A stretch of DNA of 64,000 nucleotides from Pirellula staleyi DSM 6068 (lineage in GTDB: Bacteria; Planctomycetota; Planctomycetia; Pirellulales; Pirellulaceae), in contig CAMCMB010000007.1 of NCBI GenBank assembly GCA_945875845.1, positions 78,807 to 142,806 on the forward strand. Direction: 5' to 3'. This document shows, piece by piece, positions 8,163-17,841 of this stretch. Position 1 is the first letter of the stretch; each line of letters begins with the position of its first letter. The notes beneath the pieces are model-generated. The model saw only the letters and a list, made by a program, of their open reading frames with translations. It did not search any database and was not told the origin of the DNA. The translations under genes and the position numbers were made by a program.

Positions 8163-10772
8163 TCATTTCTTTTTCGTTCGCTTGGCTTTTCGTTGTGTCG
8201 CACTCGCTTGGGAACGCTTGCTGATTTCGCTCGGCTGGGTCACCGCTTCAGGCTTCTTGCCAAACAAGTTTTCCCATAGTTCGGTCAGCGACTCGGGTGG
8301 CTTCGGCGCCTTTGGCTTTGGCCTGTCTTCTGTCGAAACGGCGTTGTTCGTCCGCGTTGGTTGCGGCGTGGTACCCTTGGCAAGTGTATTGAGGATGTCA
8401 TTCGCCGTGCTCTCGGGCAAATCCACCATCGATGCCTTTGGAGTAAAGCGTTTGATCAAGAAACGCTCAACCAAGGACCAGGTCGAAGAGGTGATGAAAT
8501 AGATACAGAGGCCGGCCGGCACCTTAAAGAACAAGACTCCCATCATGACAGTCATGACCATCATCATCTGCTGGGCCGTCCGCGTTTGCTCATCGGTTGC
8601 CTTGGGCATAAGGACCTTTTGCTGAACGATGAACAACGTAATCGTAACGATCGGAAGTATGTTCAAATACGGGCCAAACCAACCTGATCCTCGACCTGCA
8701 ATAAACTCAGGCATCCACGACTGCCAATCCATGAACATATCTGGCCCAGCAAGATTGGAGCACCAATCCCAACCAGGTATCAACGGTTGCTGACGAAGTC
8801 CAACGTCAACCGACACACACCGATAAAGCCCAATCACAATCGGAAGTTGAATGAACGCTGGCAGGCAGCCTGCAAATTGATTGATGCCCGCTTTCTTCAT
8901 CAGCATTTGCTGGGCGGCCATCATCTTGCGAGGATCTTCTTTTAAACCCTCTTTGAGTTTTGCTAAATGCGGCTGAACCGATTGCATCTTTTGCGCATTG
9001 AGGGCCATTTTTCGGCTCACCGGGAACATGCACGATCGAACCAACACCGTCAGCATGATGATCGCGATACCGAAGTTACCTGTTAGCCAGTAGAACGCAT
9101 GCAATATCCAACCGAGTCGCTTCGCAAAGAAACCGAAAATATGCCAACCATATTCAATGGCTTCATCGAGCTTGTAGGCAGACAGCAGTTCTGGATCCTT
9201 GGGGCCGGCAAAAATTTGATAGTCGAGTTTCCATTCCCCGCCCGCTGGAATGGTGTTGACATCGGTTTCAAACCAGAAGCCCACGTTGGTTGCTTGCTGC
9301 TTGGACGAAGGCAGTTTGATTAGATCCGTAAACACCGAGTTATGCACTATCGCTTTGCCACGCATTAGGTTGCTCATCGCTCCGGCGTCGCTCGTTCCGG
9401 GCAGCATGGCCGCCGTAAACGATTGCGTATCCAACCCAATGTAGTTCACACTGCGTTTGGCGAGATTGTCCGCACGGCCGAACAAAGGTGTATCTGGATC
9501 CGACGGAAAACTGATCGCATGGGACACAATGCTTCGTGTGGTAAAGAGCGAATGGCTTTTGAAACCATCGCTGACGATGATATCTCGAGCCCCAGCCGCA
9601 TTGAAGAAGAACGGTGAGATCTTGGTAGGGTACCACCAGCCCTCCAGCGAGATTCCGTTCAACCCCTCCTGCCGAATGGACACGCTGTGCGGTTGATCGT
9701 CCAGATTTCGGACAATCGTCGTTAGTTCGATGTGATGTTTGCGAACTTTCGGATCCCGAGGGCGATCCGTCGATGTCGTCGTCGGTAGAAGTCGATATTG
9801 CTTGACTAACTCCAGGTTGGCTTTCACCCCAGAAAGTTTCAAATACTCTTGCAATGAAATGGTATACTCAACGCCCATCCCATCCGCCATGTCAAGTTTC
9901 TTGACGTTCCAATTTCCCGTGAGAGTCTTTTCGAGTCCGGGAATCGAGTGTTCCCCCTCCTCAATCGATACTTTATCAATGGAAGCCAGCGTCGTGGCAC
10001 AGGAAGCGACGGGATCGTTGCCGTTGACCTGCTCCGATTTGAAATCGTCTTCGGCGCGGAGGACGTCAAGCGGGCGCTCCGTCAACGTGCAGACAAATGT
10101 GAGTCGTTTCCCGGGTGCATTGGTTTGTTCGGAATCCGCATCCCGTGGGGTCGAATCTCGCTGCACTTTCAGCTCGATGGAGCGACCGGCAGGCTGGTTG
10201 CTCAAGCGTTTGTCGAGCTTGAATAGCAAGGGCGAACCAGACAAATCATCCCAGCCGACGATTTTGTCCCCTACCTGAAGTCCAACCAAGGTAGCATCCT
10301 CAGTGCAAACCGCTTCTGCGGCCGCCGACCCCTTTGGAACCGACTTGACATTCAAGGAAACCGCAGTTTCCTCTAACGCCAGATAGCCAAGGTATCCTTC
10401 ACGCTCCTTGGCTCGAAGCGATCGATAGTCGAATTTACCAGGGACTTTTTGCGACACGAGTTCCACGCGTTCGATGGAAGCACCGCGATTGTCCAACGTC
10501 ACCAAAAACGGATACTCGTCTTTCGCGTCCATGCTGCCCAAGGTAGACCGCTCGCGAGGCGGCTCCAGTGGCAAAACGAAATTAGGATCCTCTTTGACCA
10601 ACCGTTCAGCCGTCTCTCTTGCCTCTTTCAGCTTCTTGGACTTGGCTTCCTCTGCAAGCTCGGCTTGCTTTTCTTGTTCTACACGTGCAAGTTCTTTGTT
10701 TCGTTGCATGCTGTTGAAAAGCAGGAACATCGAAACGCAGATAAGTAACCACGCAATTAATTTTCTGTCCAC
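8163..10772 (-). CDS. yidC: Membrane protein insertase YidC with PDZ-like insertion
   Basis: The start is a GTG giving MDRKLIAWLLICVSMFLLFN, the expected first membrane helix. The C-terminal 60-kDa inner-membrane-protein domain (about residues 555-780) has WILHAFYWLTGNFGIAIIML, FPVSRKMALNAQKMQ, INQFAGCLPAFIQLPIVIGL and the last helices VPAGLCIYFITSSTWSLVE, followed by a basic tail (QRKAKRTKKK) typical of ribosome contact. At 869 residues it is much longer than E. coli YidC (548). Part of the extra length is an 80-residue segment (about 130-206) with PDZ-like features: LGYLALEE, GSAAAEA, LQVGDKIVGWDDLSG, RSIELKVQRD. It inserts Sec substrates and folds membrane proteins. It converges with the DUF1501 gene at 6591. 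Confidence 0.93.
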   Translation of the reverse strand: MDRKLIAWLLICVSMFLLFNSMQRNKELARVEQEKQAELAEEAKSKKLKEARETAERLVKEDPNFVLPLEPPRERSTLGSMDAKDEYPFLVTLDNRGASIERVELVSQKVPGKFDYRSLRAKEREGYLGYLALEETAVSLNVKSVPKGSAAAEAVCTEDATLVGLQVGDKIVGWDDLSGSPLLFKLDKRLSNQPAGRSIELKVQRDSTPRDADSEQTNAPGKRLTFVCTLTERPLDVLRAEDDFKSEQVNGNDPVASCATTLASIDKVSIEEGEHSIPGLEKTLTGNWNVKKLDMADGMGVEYTISLQEYLKLSGVKANLELVKQYRLLPTTTSTDRPRDPKVRKHHIELTTIVRNLDDQPHSVSIRQEGLNGISLEGWWYPTKISPFFFNAAGARDIIVSDGFKSHSLFTTRSIVSHAISFPSDPDTPLFGRADNLAKRSVNYIGLDTQSFTAAMLPGTSDAGAMSNLMRGKAIVHNSVFTDLIKLPSSKQQATNVGFWFETDVNTIPAGGEWKLDYQIFAGPKDPELLSAYKLDEAIEYGWHIFGFFAKRLGWILHAFYWLTGNFGIAIIMLTVLVRSCMFPVSRKMALNAQKMQSVQPHLAKLKEGLKEDPRKMMAAQQMLMKKAGINQFAGCLPAFIQLPIVIGLYRCVSVDVGLRQQPLIPGWDWCSNLAGPDMFMDWQSWMPEFIAGRGSGWFGPYLNILPIVTITLFIVQQKVLMPKATDEQTRTAQQMMMVMTVMMGVLFFKVPAGLCIYFITSSTWSLVERFLIKRFTPKASMVDLPESTANDILNTLAKGTTPQPTRTNNAVSTEDRPKPKAPKPPESLTELWENLFGKKPEAVTQPSEISKRSQASATQRKAKRTKKK

Positions 10773-10913
10773 GAATCGGTCGCTCGCCTAAGGGGCATCA
10801 GTTCCGGAATTAACATTAAGTCCAGAATTGTCAGCAACTTAGGGCTTTTTGGCTAGTGCAATTGAGGGGTCAAGCAGTCGAAAGAAAGTCTTATCGTCCT
10901 GTTGCGAAAAGTC

Positions 10914-12290
10914 TTAGAACAGCTCTTTGATCTCGCGGTATCCGAAGTCCACCAACGGAAATGGTCGGCCAGCAGGACCCGGTAAGTGGCTTTCGAGATT
11001 CAGGCCCAGCGAATGAAAGATGGTGGCCACAACTTCGGGTGGCTCGGTCGGTCGATCGACCGGTACCGCCCCGATTGGATCGCTCGCTCCAACAATGCGC
11101 CCTCCTTGCACACCGCCGCCAGCAAAATACACGGAAAAACACTGTGGCCAGTGATCGCGGCCACCCGCCGGGTTGACCTTGGGGGTACGGCCAAACTCCG
11201 CCAAATTGCAGACCATCGTATCGTCTAGCATTCCTCGCTGTTGCAAATCCTCGATCAAAGCCGAATATCCTTGGTCGTACATCGGAGCCACGACATTCTT
11301 CATGCCCTCGATCGAAGTGAAGGGTTTGCTGCCGTGGATGTCCCAACTGATTTCGTCGAAAACCGTTAGAAACGTGTTGATCGTTACGAACCGCACACCC
11401 GCTTCCACCAGCCTACGCGCAAGCAAACAGCATTGGCCGAATCGGTGCATTCCGTATCGTTCGCGGACCGATTCGGGTTCTTGACTCAAATCAAAAGCGT
11501 TCCGAGCTTCAGGGCTCGTCATGAGCCGATAGGCCGACTGGAAGTTGTCGTCCATCATCTTTGCGGATTCGCTCGCTTCGAAATTCTTGACTGTCGAGTC
11601 GACCACATCACGCATCCGGCGTCGACGATCGATACGAGCTGTGCCGATGGAATCGGGAGGCAAAAGGTCCGGTACCTTGAAGTCTTTTTTCGATGGGTCC
11701 GCCATGAGCGCAAACGGATCTTGGGCCTTGCCCAGAAAGCCTCCAGCTTGCCCATTAGGTAAGTTCCCACCACCACGCCCCATCGTCTCAGGTAACACCA
11801 CGTGCGGTGGGAGATCCGATCGGCGACCGAGCATATAGCTGGCAACCGAACCGACGTGCGGCGTATTGACGCCACCCGCAAATTGTCTCCCTGTTTGCAT
11901 AATCTGCCAACCGGCGTCGTGAACCGCTGCACCTCGGTGGAAACACGAACGCACGATCGAGAATTTGTCTGCAATTTTGGCATGCAACGGAAGAATCTCG
12001 GAAATCTGAACACCGCTAGCGTTCGTCGGAATTGGCTGAAACGGGCCGCGAATTTCCGACGGTGCGTCCGGCTTCATGTCGAACGTGTCGAGTTGGCTCG
12101 GCGCGCCGAGATTGAAGATCATAATGGCGGACCGTTTGCTCTTGCTCGGATCGACCTTGCCCGCCTCTACGGCAGCAAGATACTGGGGCAATCCAAGTCC
12201 AATTGCTCCAAGCGTACCTGCTTGAAGGAAATCGCGACGGTGGATTCCATCGCAAGTTTGAGACGACCCTTTTCCAACAAACGTTAACAT
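10914..12290 (-). CDS. DUF1501 family protein (second copy)
   Basis: The ATG at 12290 is preferred; an upstream in-frame start at 12353 adds 21 residues without a leader. The 458-residue product has a Tat-like leader with HRRDFLQAGTLGAIGLGLP, then DUF1501 motifs AIMIFNLGAPSQLDTFDMKP, GAAVHDAGWQIMQTGR, GVRFVTINTFLTVFDEISWD, MVCNLAEFGRTPKVNPAGGR, DHWPQCFSVYFAGGGVQGG and the end VATIFHSLGLNLESHLPGPA. It is diverged from the copy at 6591 and belongs to the other common planctomycete subtype. No DUF1549/DUF1553 gene is adjacent, which is unusual for the family. It lies upstream of yidC on the same strand with a 141-base gap. Confidence 0.88.
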   Translation of the reverse strand: MLTFVGKGSSQTCDGIHRRDFLQAGTLGAIGLGLPQYLAAVEAGKVDPSKSKRSAIMIFNLGAPSQLDTFDMKPDAPSEIRGPFQPIPTNASGVQISEILPLHAKIADKFSIVRSCFHRGAAVHDAGWQIMQTGRQFAGGVNTPHVGSVASYMLGRRSDLPPHVVLPETMGRGGGNLPNGQAGGFLGKAQDPFALMADPSKKDFKVPDLLPPDSIGTARIDRRRRMRDVVDSTVKNFEASESAKMMDDNFQSAYRLMTSPEARNAFDLSQEPESVRERYGMHRFGQCCLLARRLVEAGVRFVTINTFLTVFDEISWDIHGSKPFTSIEGMKNVVAPMYDQGYSALIEDLQQRGMLDDTMVCNLAEFGRTPKVNPAGGRDHWPQCFSVYFAGGGVQGGRIVGASDPIGAVPVDRPTEPPEVVATIFHSLGLNLESHLPGPAGRPFPLVDFGYREIKELF

Positions 12291-12397
12291 GGCGACAACC
12301 GCTCCATTCATCCAAGTTCGAAAAAATCTTTGTGACAATTCAAAGTATAACACGGATCAAACGCCGCCAAACAACCTGATCAGCCGGAACGCGCTAA

Positions 12398-12515
12398 CGG
12401 CTTGTTACTTTATTGGTACGACGGACTTCCTAGTCCGTCGAATTCCCCATTTACGGACTTGGAAATCCATCGTACTGCCCTTACCCAATAACGACTTCAC
12501 TAAAGCAACAAGCCG
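12398..12515. repeat. Repeat family A, copy 2
   Basis: This 118-bp copy has the same inverted ends (CGGCTTGTTACTTTA at the left, TAAAGCAACAAGCCG at the right) and the inner GTACGACGGACTTCC palindrome, with one arm slightly decayed (GGAAATCCATCGTAC). It fills the gap between the TIGR03790 gene and the second DUF1501 gene. Confidence 0.85.
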
Positions 12516-12548
12516 CTAACGCCCTGCGGCTGATATCGAATGCAGCCC

Positions 12549-14675
12549 CTAGGGTTCGATCAGGACCTCCATTGGTAAGCTTTGGATCTCTCGTCCATCT
12601 GCCCTTTTGCACATCGCTTGTAGTCGCACTGGGCCGAAACCCAGCTGATTCGGCAACAACTCCAACGTCGAACTTCCGGCAGCAATCGTCCCGACAACCT
12701 CCGCATCATGCAAAATGCGAACTTCTCCAGTGGATGGGTTATTCTCAACTTCCAGCGATAACGTCTTTTCGTCGGAATACCGCCATTGCGCAGGTCCCTT
12801 AAGTACCAATTGTTCGCTCGCTTCGCCGCAAGAGACCCAACAGGAATTTTCGAATCGATTTTCAAGAGGCTGTCTAGCGATAGCAACCAACCTGACTTCG
12901 TGAGCACCAGTTTCCGATGCATTGAATACAATTCGAAGTTGTGGTTCGAACGGGGTTCGATTCCTGAGCACGCCATCCAAGAGCAATTGCAGTAACTCAG
13001 GCTCAGTCGAGTTTTCGGACGTGTCGACGTCCAGTTTCACTAGCAAGGGTTGCTTATCCGACACGGACTCGCTAGATGGCGTAGCCGCGAATCGAGGCGG
13101 CTTACAGTAGGGTTGGCACAACGGGTCGCCAATAATAAGCAATTGATAGGGACAAGTTACCGAACTATAGAACGCCTCCGCAGCAGTCAGCCCATCCACA
13201 TAATGGACATGAATCATTGGATGCGGAAACTTGTTTTGAATGGAGTAAGGCTCGGTGACCGCTCCACTGCTGGCTGCGGCTCCAAAGCGTAAGAACTCGG
13301 TCGCTTTGGTCTGAGAATTACTCGTCATGGCACCTCCCAAGCTAGTCAGGTTGTCTGCGATGGCACCCGGAAGGAATGTACAGCCACTTTCGGCCCACGA
13401 AAATTGTGGCGTACCGATCATCAGCCCCGAACACTGATCCCCTTTCGGGGGCAAACTACGTGCGACAACGCGCGCCTTCATGCCGCGCGCGGTGAGGTTG
13501 CGTATCGCCAGTTCAAAGTTACTCTGTCGCGACGTGGTCCGAACGTCATCCGTCTTGGAGTAAACAAAGGAACCTTGCGGGTAAGTATAGTCGGCACCGA
13601 TAGACGTCTGAAGATTCCGAAGCGATTCGGGCCTCGTCAGTCCAAGATCGAGAGTGACGGCAAGCACCATGGACATCATATACGACACACCGAACTTGGG
13701 ATCTTTGACTCCAAGCGTATTTTGTGTGTAGAAGTTACGCGCGTCGAAGCCGCGGCTCGGAAGATACTCAAAAGGTTGATCCTCGCAACGTTGGATGATC
13801 CGCTTAAAGTCTTTGTTTTCTAGGAGAGCTGCAAACGAAGGATCCTTTGTGAATTGATCGCGGTACGACCAGCCAGCTCGAATCACTTGCTCGATGCGCT
13901 TGATCGCGACCGGTTCATTGCCTGCGAGAGCCCATTGCTGAGCGGACAAATACAGCATCGGATAGGTCAGCTCTTTGTCGATGGGCAGCATGATCGACTC
14001 GATGAATTTGGCTGCCTCCTCGTGTTTCGATTCTTTGATAAGTGCACCAAGTTCGTCTGCTTGTTCCGCCGAACTGAAGATAGGTGTCAAGAGTCGCGAA
14101 GCGGGTCGGGCGGCGAAAAAATTGCTTTCGAATCCTATGTACGCCGGGTTTTTGGCCAGCACCATGCGATAAAGATAAGTAAGGCCGTTGATGGAGCCAA
14201 CGGGAGTCAAGTAGGGGGACCTGTTTTTAATGGCTGCGAGATCGGACTGGATATCGATTGCCGTCGGAAAATCGGCCGAGTAAGCGATGCCTTGAATATG
14301 GTTGGCAAGGCCTCGTGAATCAATTTCTTTGAGAATCGGTATCAATATCAGTTCGCGAAACTGGTCGACGGTGATTTGATCGGAGTTTGGGACATTCGAC
14401 AAAACGATGACATTGCGGCTTGGGATGTTTCGTGCAACGGAATAATGATTAGCGACGGTCCGGGAATTGAGGGAATCCGCGTTGACCACCACGACCCAGT
14501 TGCAGGCGGACGCTCCCGCCCAACCTTTTTCTGAGGGGCAGCAGGCGATTGCCAAAACAATCGGGAAAAAAAGAAAGCGGACAAAAAGAGGCCCGTTTAC
14601 CAAACAATGGAGCGATCCCTTGCGTTTTGGGAGTTTTTCCAGGCCGAAAAGCGAATCGCGTGAAAAATGAACCAT
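12549..14675 (-). CDS. TIGR03790 family secreted protein of unknown function
   Basis: The ATG at 14675 is preferred because AAGGGG lies nine bases before it; the TTG at 14693 is the alternative. The product is about 708 residues with a hydrophobic leader around FVRFLFFPIVLAIACC. It then shows the TIGR03790 opening, WVVVVNADSLNSRTVANHYS, with IPSRNVIVL and IQGIAYSADFPTAID. Further conserved parts include GADYTYPQGSFVY, LGGAMTSNSQTKATEFLRFG and HPMIHVHYVDGLTAAEAFYS, followed by CPYQLLIIGDPLCQPY. The last 180 residues look like beta-rich repeats. The family is common in planctomycetes and has no established function; some regions resemble caspase/gingipain-like peptidase folds, but I see no clear His-Cys dyad to claim one. 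Confidence 0.8.
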   Translation of the reverse strand: MVHFSRDSLFGLEKLPKRKGSLHCLVNGPLFVRFLFFPIVLAIACCPSEKGWAGASACNWVVVVNADSLNSRTVANHYSVARNIPSRNVIVLSNVPNSDQITVDQFRELILIPILKEIDSRGLANHIQGIAYSADFPTAIDIQSDLAAIKNRSPYLTPVGSINGLTYLYRMVLAKNPAYIGFESNFFAARPASRLLTPIFSSAEQADELGALIKESKHEEAAKFIESIMLPIDKELTYPMLYLSAQQWALAGNEPVAIKRIEQVIRAGWSYRDQFTKDPSFAALLENKDFKRIIQRCEDQPFEYLPSRGFDARNFYTQNTLGVKDPKFGVSYMMSMVLAVTLDLGLTRPESLRNLQTSIGADYTYPQGSFVYSKTDDVRTTSRQSNFELAIRNLTARGMKARVVARSLPPKGDQCSGLMIGTPQFSWAESGCTFLPGAIADNLTSLGGAMTSNSQTKATEFLRFGAAASSGAVTEPYSIQNKFPHPMIHVHYVDGLTAAEAFYSSVTCPYQLLIIGDPLCQPYCKPPRFAATPSSESVSDKQPLLVKLDVDTSENSTEPELLQLLLDGVLRNRTPFEPQLRIVFNASETGAHEVRLVAIARQPLENRFENSCWVSCGEASEQLVLKGPAQWRYSDEKTLSLEVENNPSTGEVRILHDAEVVGTIAAGSSTLELLPNQLGFGPVRLQAMCKRADGREIQSLPMEVLIEP

Positions 14676-14775
14676 TGGACCGAACCCCTTCAAAAATTTG
14701 GTGACCTTGATACCATCATGTTAAGCACAGCGGCGGAATTTCGGTATCACCCAAAGGTGAGTCGTGTGGAAATTT

Positions 14776-14848
14776 GAGAGCGTAGCTCAGTCGGTAGAGC
14801 AAAGGACTTTTAATCCTTGGGTCGAGAGTTCAAGTCTCTCCGCTCTCA
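14776..14848 (+). tRNA. tRNA-Lys (anticodon TTT)
   Basis: The sequence folds as a 73-base tRNA: acceptor GAGAGCG with CGCTCTC, D arm GCTC-AGTCGGTA-GAGC, anticodon arm AAGGA-CTTTTAA-TCCTT and T arm GAGAG-TTCAAGT-CTCTC, with discriminator A. The 3' CCA is not encoded. A strong terminator follows within nine bases. Confidence 0.96.
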
Positions 14849-14856
14849 TTGCACCT

Positions 14857-14903
14857 AAACCCTGGTTTTTTAAGGTTTTTCCTTGAGAAACCAGGGTTTT
14901 TTC
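14857..14903 (+). terminator. Rho-independent terminator after tRNA-Lys
   Basis: The arms AAACCCTGGTTT and AAACCAGGGTTT form a long stem, followed by T residues. The position directly after the tRNA fits transcription termination of a single-gene unit. Confidence 0.85.
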
Positions 14904-14985
14904 GTGTCCGAATGGGTCGATCCGAACTGCCTCACTTCCGAAGTCGACTGTTGCCAGTACAACGTGGAAATCCGAAGCTGGATGT

Positions 14986-17083
14986 TTATCGCTGTTCGCG
15001 CAACGATTCATACAGCTCTGCCGGTCCCAACAGGATCGCCTTCAAGCCCTTGCGGACTGCTTCGGAACTAAGCGCTTGACTGCTCATCAGGTTATGAGCA
15101 TCTAGGGCTTCCATGATGGCGTTCCTCAGCGAATTATCAAGGTCTGGGGAGTTGGCGAATTGCTCCTTGCTGTTGTTGAGCGCTTGCTGAATCAATACCT
15201 TGGACTCGTGCAACTTGCCTCGAATAACGTTGTTCACGTACACCAGCTTGTCGTTGTCTGTCAGCTCCCCTTTAAAAAGGTCGTTTACCTTTTCGATGAT
15301 CTCGTTCAACTAAGCCTTTTGCTTCTCTTGAACGGAGCCGCTGCCGGCAGCGGTGATCGGAGCTAGCGCTCAATGGCACTCACTTTCGGTTCGAACCAAT
15401 GTTTTCGTAGCGGAGCGGCGCGAGCCGCCCGGTGAATATCCAAGTGATTTGCCTACGGTCACCGGACAGCTTGCGCTGTTCCGCTACAAAGTGAGTGCCA
15501 TCTGGCTAGCGCTGGGAATTCACCCCCTGGCAACTTCAATTGCGGTTTGCCTTGGCTCTTTAAGTTGTGGTGGGTCAGCATCATGCTCGACAAGTCGACG
15601 CCGTCGCGTTCTCGTCCGAATTTCAGCAACGGAATCAGCCTCTTGAAGAAGATCGAGCGCTTTTCGATGTCCGTGTTTCCGTAATCGAAGATCTGCGATA
15701 GGAACGCATAGAGCCGATGGAATGTTCCCATGTCTGCTCGGAATAGGAGCAACACGTCCATCTGGTCTTTCGCGGCAGCAGCAGCTTTGGTGTCTTTATT
15801 GGTTGTAGCAGCTTTGAATTCTGTACGTGCTGCTTTGAATTGCTTGAGAAGCCTATCAGCAACCGGGGCGATAGCGGCTTCTAGCTGGGCTTGTTTCGAG
15901 TCCGGATTGAGCTCCACGAAAACAACGCGGTTGACTTCGAACTCGTCGTAGAAACCCATTGAATCGATTTTGGACCGTAGATCCAACACGATGTTCGGAT
16001 CGGTGATGCCTGATAGTGTTGCCGTCGTGTAGTACGTCTTGAACGCTGCTAGGATTTCTTCGGGCTCGTTGACGAAATCTAGAACATAAGTTGATCAAAG
16101 CCGGTTTGTAATTTGTTGGCGACCAACAGTATTTGATACTCGTCTTCTTTGAACGCTTCACGAATATCGCGACCCTTTAAATTCGGGTGTCCTGGTCCTT
16201 CGGCGAGAACGGCGGCTTGAAGTTTGCGAGTCACGTCGAGTTGATGGTATCGAGGAAAGATATAGCTCTCGATCTGTTTCTTCTTGTTCTTCTTGGCAAC
16301 GACGTATCGCCCGATGATCTCAAGCCAACTCGTTCGCTCCCAGACCTGTTCCCAAAGGTATGCCGTCCGATGTCCGAGCGGATTGACTGGATTGCCCGCA
16401 GCGCCATTGTCGCCCAGGTTGAAGGGCAAGAACGCAGTCTTAGCACCCTCGAGTTTCGTCGTCATGTGGACTTTGCTATTGCTGACCGCAAAGTGCACTA
16501 ATGCTCCAAATGGGAAAGAAAGCAACGGTTCTGGATTCTGTCCTTTTGGCGATGGGTTGCGATCGAGTCGGAATTGGTCGATTGCGTCTTGGATGCCCTG
16601 CGTGAAGTCGGTTTTCAGCTCGACGGTTGCAATGGGCAGCCCATTAAGGAACAGGACCAAGTCAATACTGTTTTCATTGTGCAGAGAGTAACGAACTTGC
16701 CGAACAATACGCAATTGGTTCGCAGCGTAGCGAGTCATGATTAGCGGATTGATCTCAAGAGCCGGCTTGACTTGCATCATGGACAGTTTGTTACGTTGTC
16801 CCAGCATTTCGAAACCATTGCGAAGCACGTCAAGCGTCCCGCGTTGGTTGATCGAGTCCCGCAATCGGCTAACGATCACTTCACCAGCGTTAGCGCCATG
16901 GCTCTTGGTGGCAGCCTCCCAAGCGTCCGGTTGCGATTCCTGGAGCCAGTCAATGACGTCGTCAGGAAACAGTGCCCGAGCCCGATCGTATCGGCTCGCA
17001 TCGCCAACGGCATAGAGCCAACCGTGGTTCACAAGGTGCTCGCAGATGGCGTTTTCGAAATTGATTTCGGTGTGGATGGTCAT
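14986..17083 (-). pseudogene. hsdR: Type I restriction enzyme R subunit, decayed
   Basis: Pieces in three frames read in order as one HsdR. The start ATG at 17083 gives MTIHTEINFENAICEHLV and the N-terminal nuclease domain, including the PD-(D/E)xK-type strand IATVELKTDFT. After QAAVLAEGPGH the reading jumps directly to LKGRDIREAFKEDEYQILLV, so Walker A and the other early helicase motifs are missing. After LLVANKLQTGFDQ a second deletion and frame change joins to VLDFVNEPEEILAAFKTYY. The C-terminal region (GFYDEFEVNRVVFVEL to KPQLKLPGGEFPALA) is broken by a 135-bp palindromic element, and after it an in-frame TAG at 15310-15312 sits in QEKQKA-LNEIIEKVNDLF. The end, LLGPAELYESLREQR, is the normal HsdR terminus. 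With the motor gone the protein cannot translocate DNA. Confidence 0.93.
15371..15505. mobile_element. MITE-like palindromic element with 8-bp target duplication (family C)
   Basis: The 135-bp element is an almost complete palindrome. Its ends share ATGGCACTCACTTT in inverted orientation, and its inner arms GTAGCGGAGCGGCGCGAGCC and the facing TTGCGCTGTTCCGCTAC are also inverted. CTAGCGCT flanks it at 15363-15370 and again at 15506-15513, so it inserted with an 8-bp target-site duplication. Removing the element and one duplicate restores the hsdR reading KLPGGEFPALAPITAAGSGS. It encodes no protein, so a transposase elsewhere must have moved it. A half copy of the inner arm lies at 51158-51187. 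Confidence 0.88.
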
Positions 17084-17131
17084 TTGGAAAGTCCGGGCGA
17101 TCCGTACAGAATTTGTTTGTTAATTCAACAT

Positions 17132-17241
17132 GGAGCTACCCAGGTTTGCGGCTGGAGCTACCCAGGTTTGCGGCTGGAGCTACCTAGGTTTGCGATTGGA
17201 GCTACCTAGGTTTGTGGCTGGAGCTCCCTAGGTTTGCGACC
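17132..17241. repeat. Five tandem 22-bp units
   Basis: Five consecutive 22-base units share the core AGCTACCTAGGTTTGC with one to four changes between units. There are no spacers, so it is not a CRISPR array. It lies directly between the hsdR start and the vapC remnant. The core also occurs in the degenerate array at 18918-19065. Confidence 0.8.
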
Positions 17242-17257
17242 CATCAATGTGTTTCAG

Positions 17258-17518
17258 CTAAGTTGCTCTGCTTGTTCCGATTCGTGATTGTTTTGTTACA
17301 CACAACAACAAAAATCGGAAGCAAGCCATGAACTTGCCAAGCTGATTCAACGTGTCCTGTTTTCTTTGTGACTTAGCTGCACCGTACAACAACTCGGCAG
17401 CGACAATCGAAAAAATGCATTTCTCCTGGGCTGAAACTGAATTGAATCGATTCAATAAGTTATCGCTGCGTCCCTGGAGGAAACGAATGCATACATTGGT
17501 GTCTAATAGGTACATCAC
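17258..17518 (-). pseudogene. vapC: VapC-type PIN-domain toxin, truncated
   Basis: The product begins MMYLLDTNVCIRFLQGRSDN, the classical PIN start with the first catalytic Asp, and continues to VAAELLYGAAKSQR with the conserved Glu. After FMACFRFLLLC the sequence departs from the family and stops at 86 residues, whereas VapC toxins run to about 130. The C-terminal half, with the later acidic residues, is missing. Its start overlaps the antitoxin stop by four bases (ATGA), the normal vapBC layout. The loss abuts the 22-bp tandem array, which suggests a deletion endpoint. Confidence 0.8.
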
Positions 17519-17766
17519 GTCATTTCCAGGCGCGAGTCACACTCTCCTTGAGCCGTTCGCTCCGGAAAGTCTGGGATCGAACCGAAGAATTCGACTGCCG
17601 ACTGGTTATTGTTGTCAGGCGCTGGACTTTCCGACTCCTCCGTCCCGGAGTTACTTGGCGGACTGTCCATTGCCAAGAAGATAACTTCGGTTTTTCGATT
17701 GCGCAATTCTGGCGGTACCTCAATCACATTGGCAAGATGCTCATGAATTTGTCGAATAGCGATCAT
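17515..17766 (-). CDS. vapB: VapB-like antitoxin
   Basis: The preferred start gives MIAIRQIHEHLANVIEVPPE, an N-terminus typical of small antitoxins that pair with PIN toxins; an upstream ATG at 17814 would add 16 residues. It has LRNRKTEVIFLAMD, then an acidic Ser/Pro/Asn-rich linker and a C-terminal SAVEFFGSIPDFPE helix that would wrap the toxin. About 83 residues. The four-base overlap with vapC implies coupled translation. With a truncated toxin it has no obvious remaining job. Confidence 0.7.
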   Translation of the reverse strand: MIAIRQIHEHLANVIEVPPELRNRKTEVIFLAMDSPPSNSGTEESESPAPDNNNQSAVEFFGSIPDFPERTAQGECDSRLEMT

Positions 17767-17841
17767 TGAACATCTCTCCATGGACAGGTTGCGAGCTTGA
17801 CTGAATTTAGCCAAGTATACACCGACAGCAGCAAAACCGAA

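Noticed and set aside
17132..17241. Tandem 22-bp units considered as a CRISPR array
   Set aside because: The units are contiguous with no spacers, and no cas gene is near.
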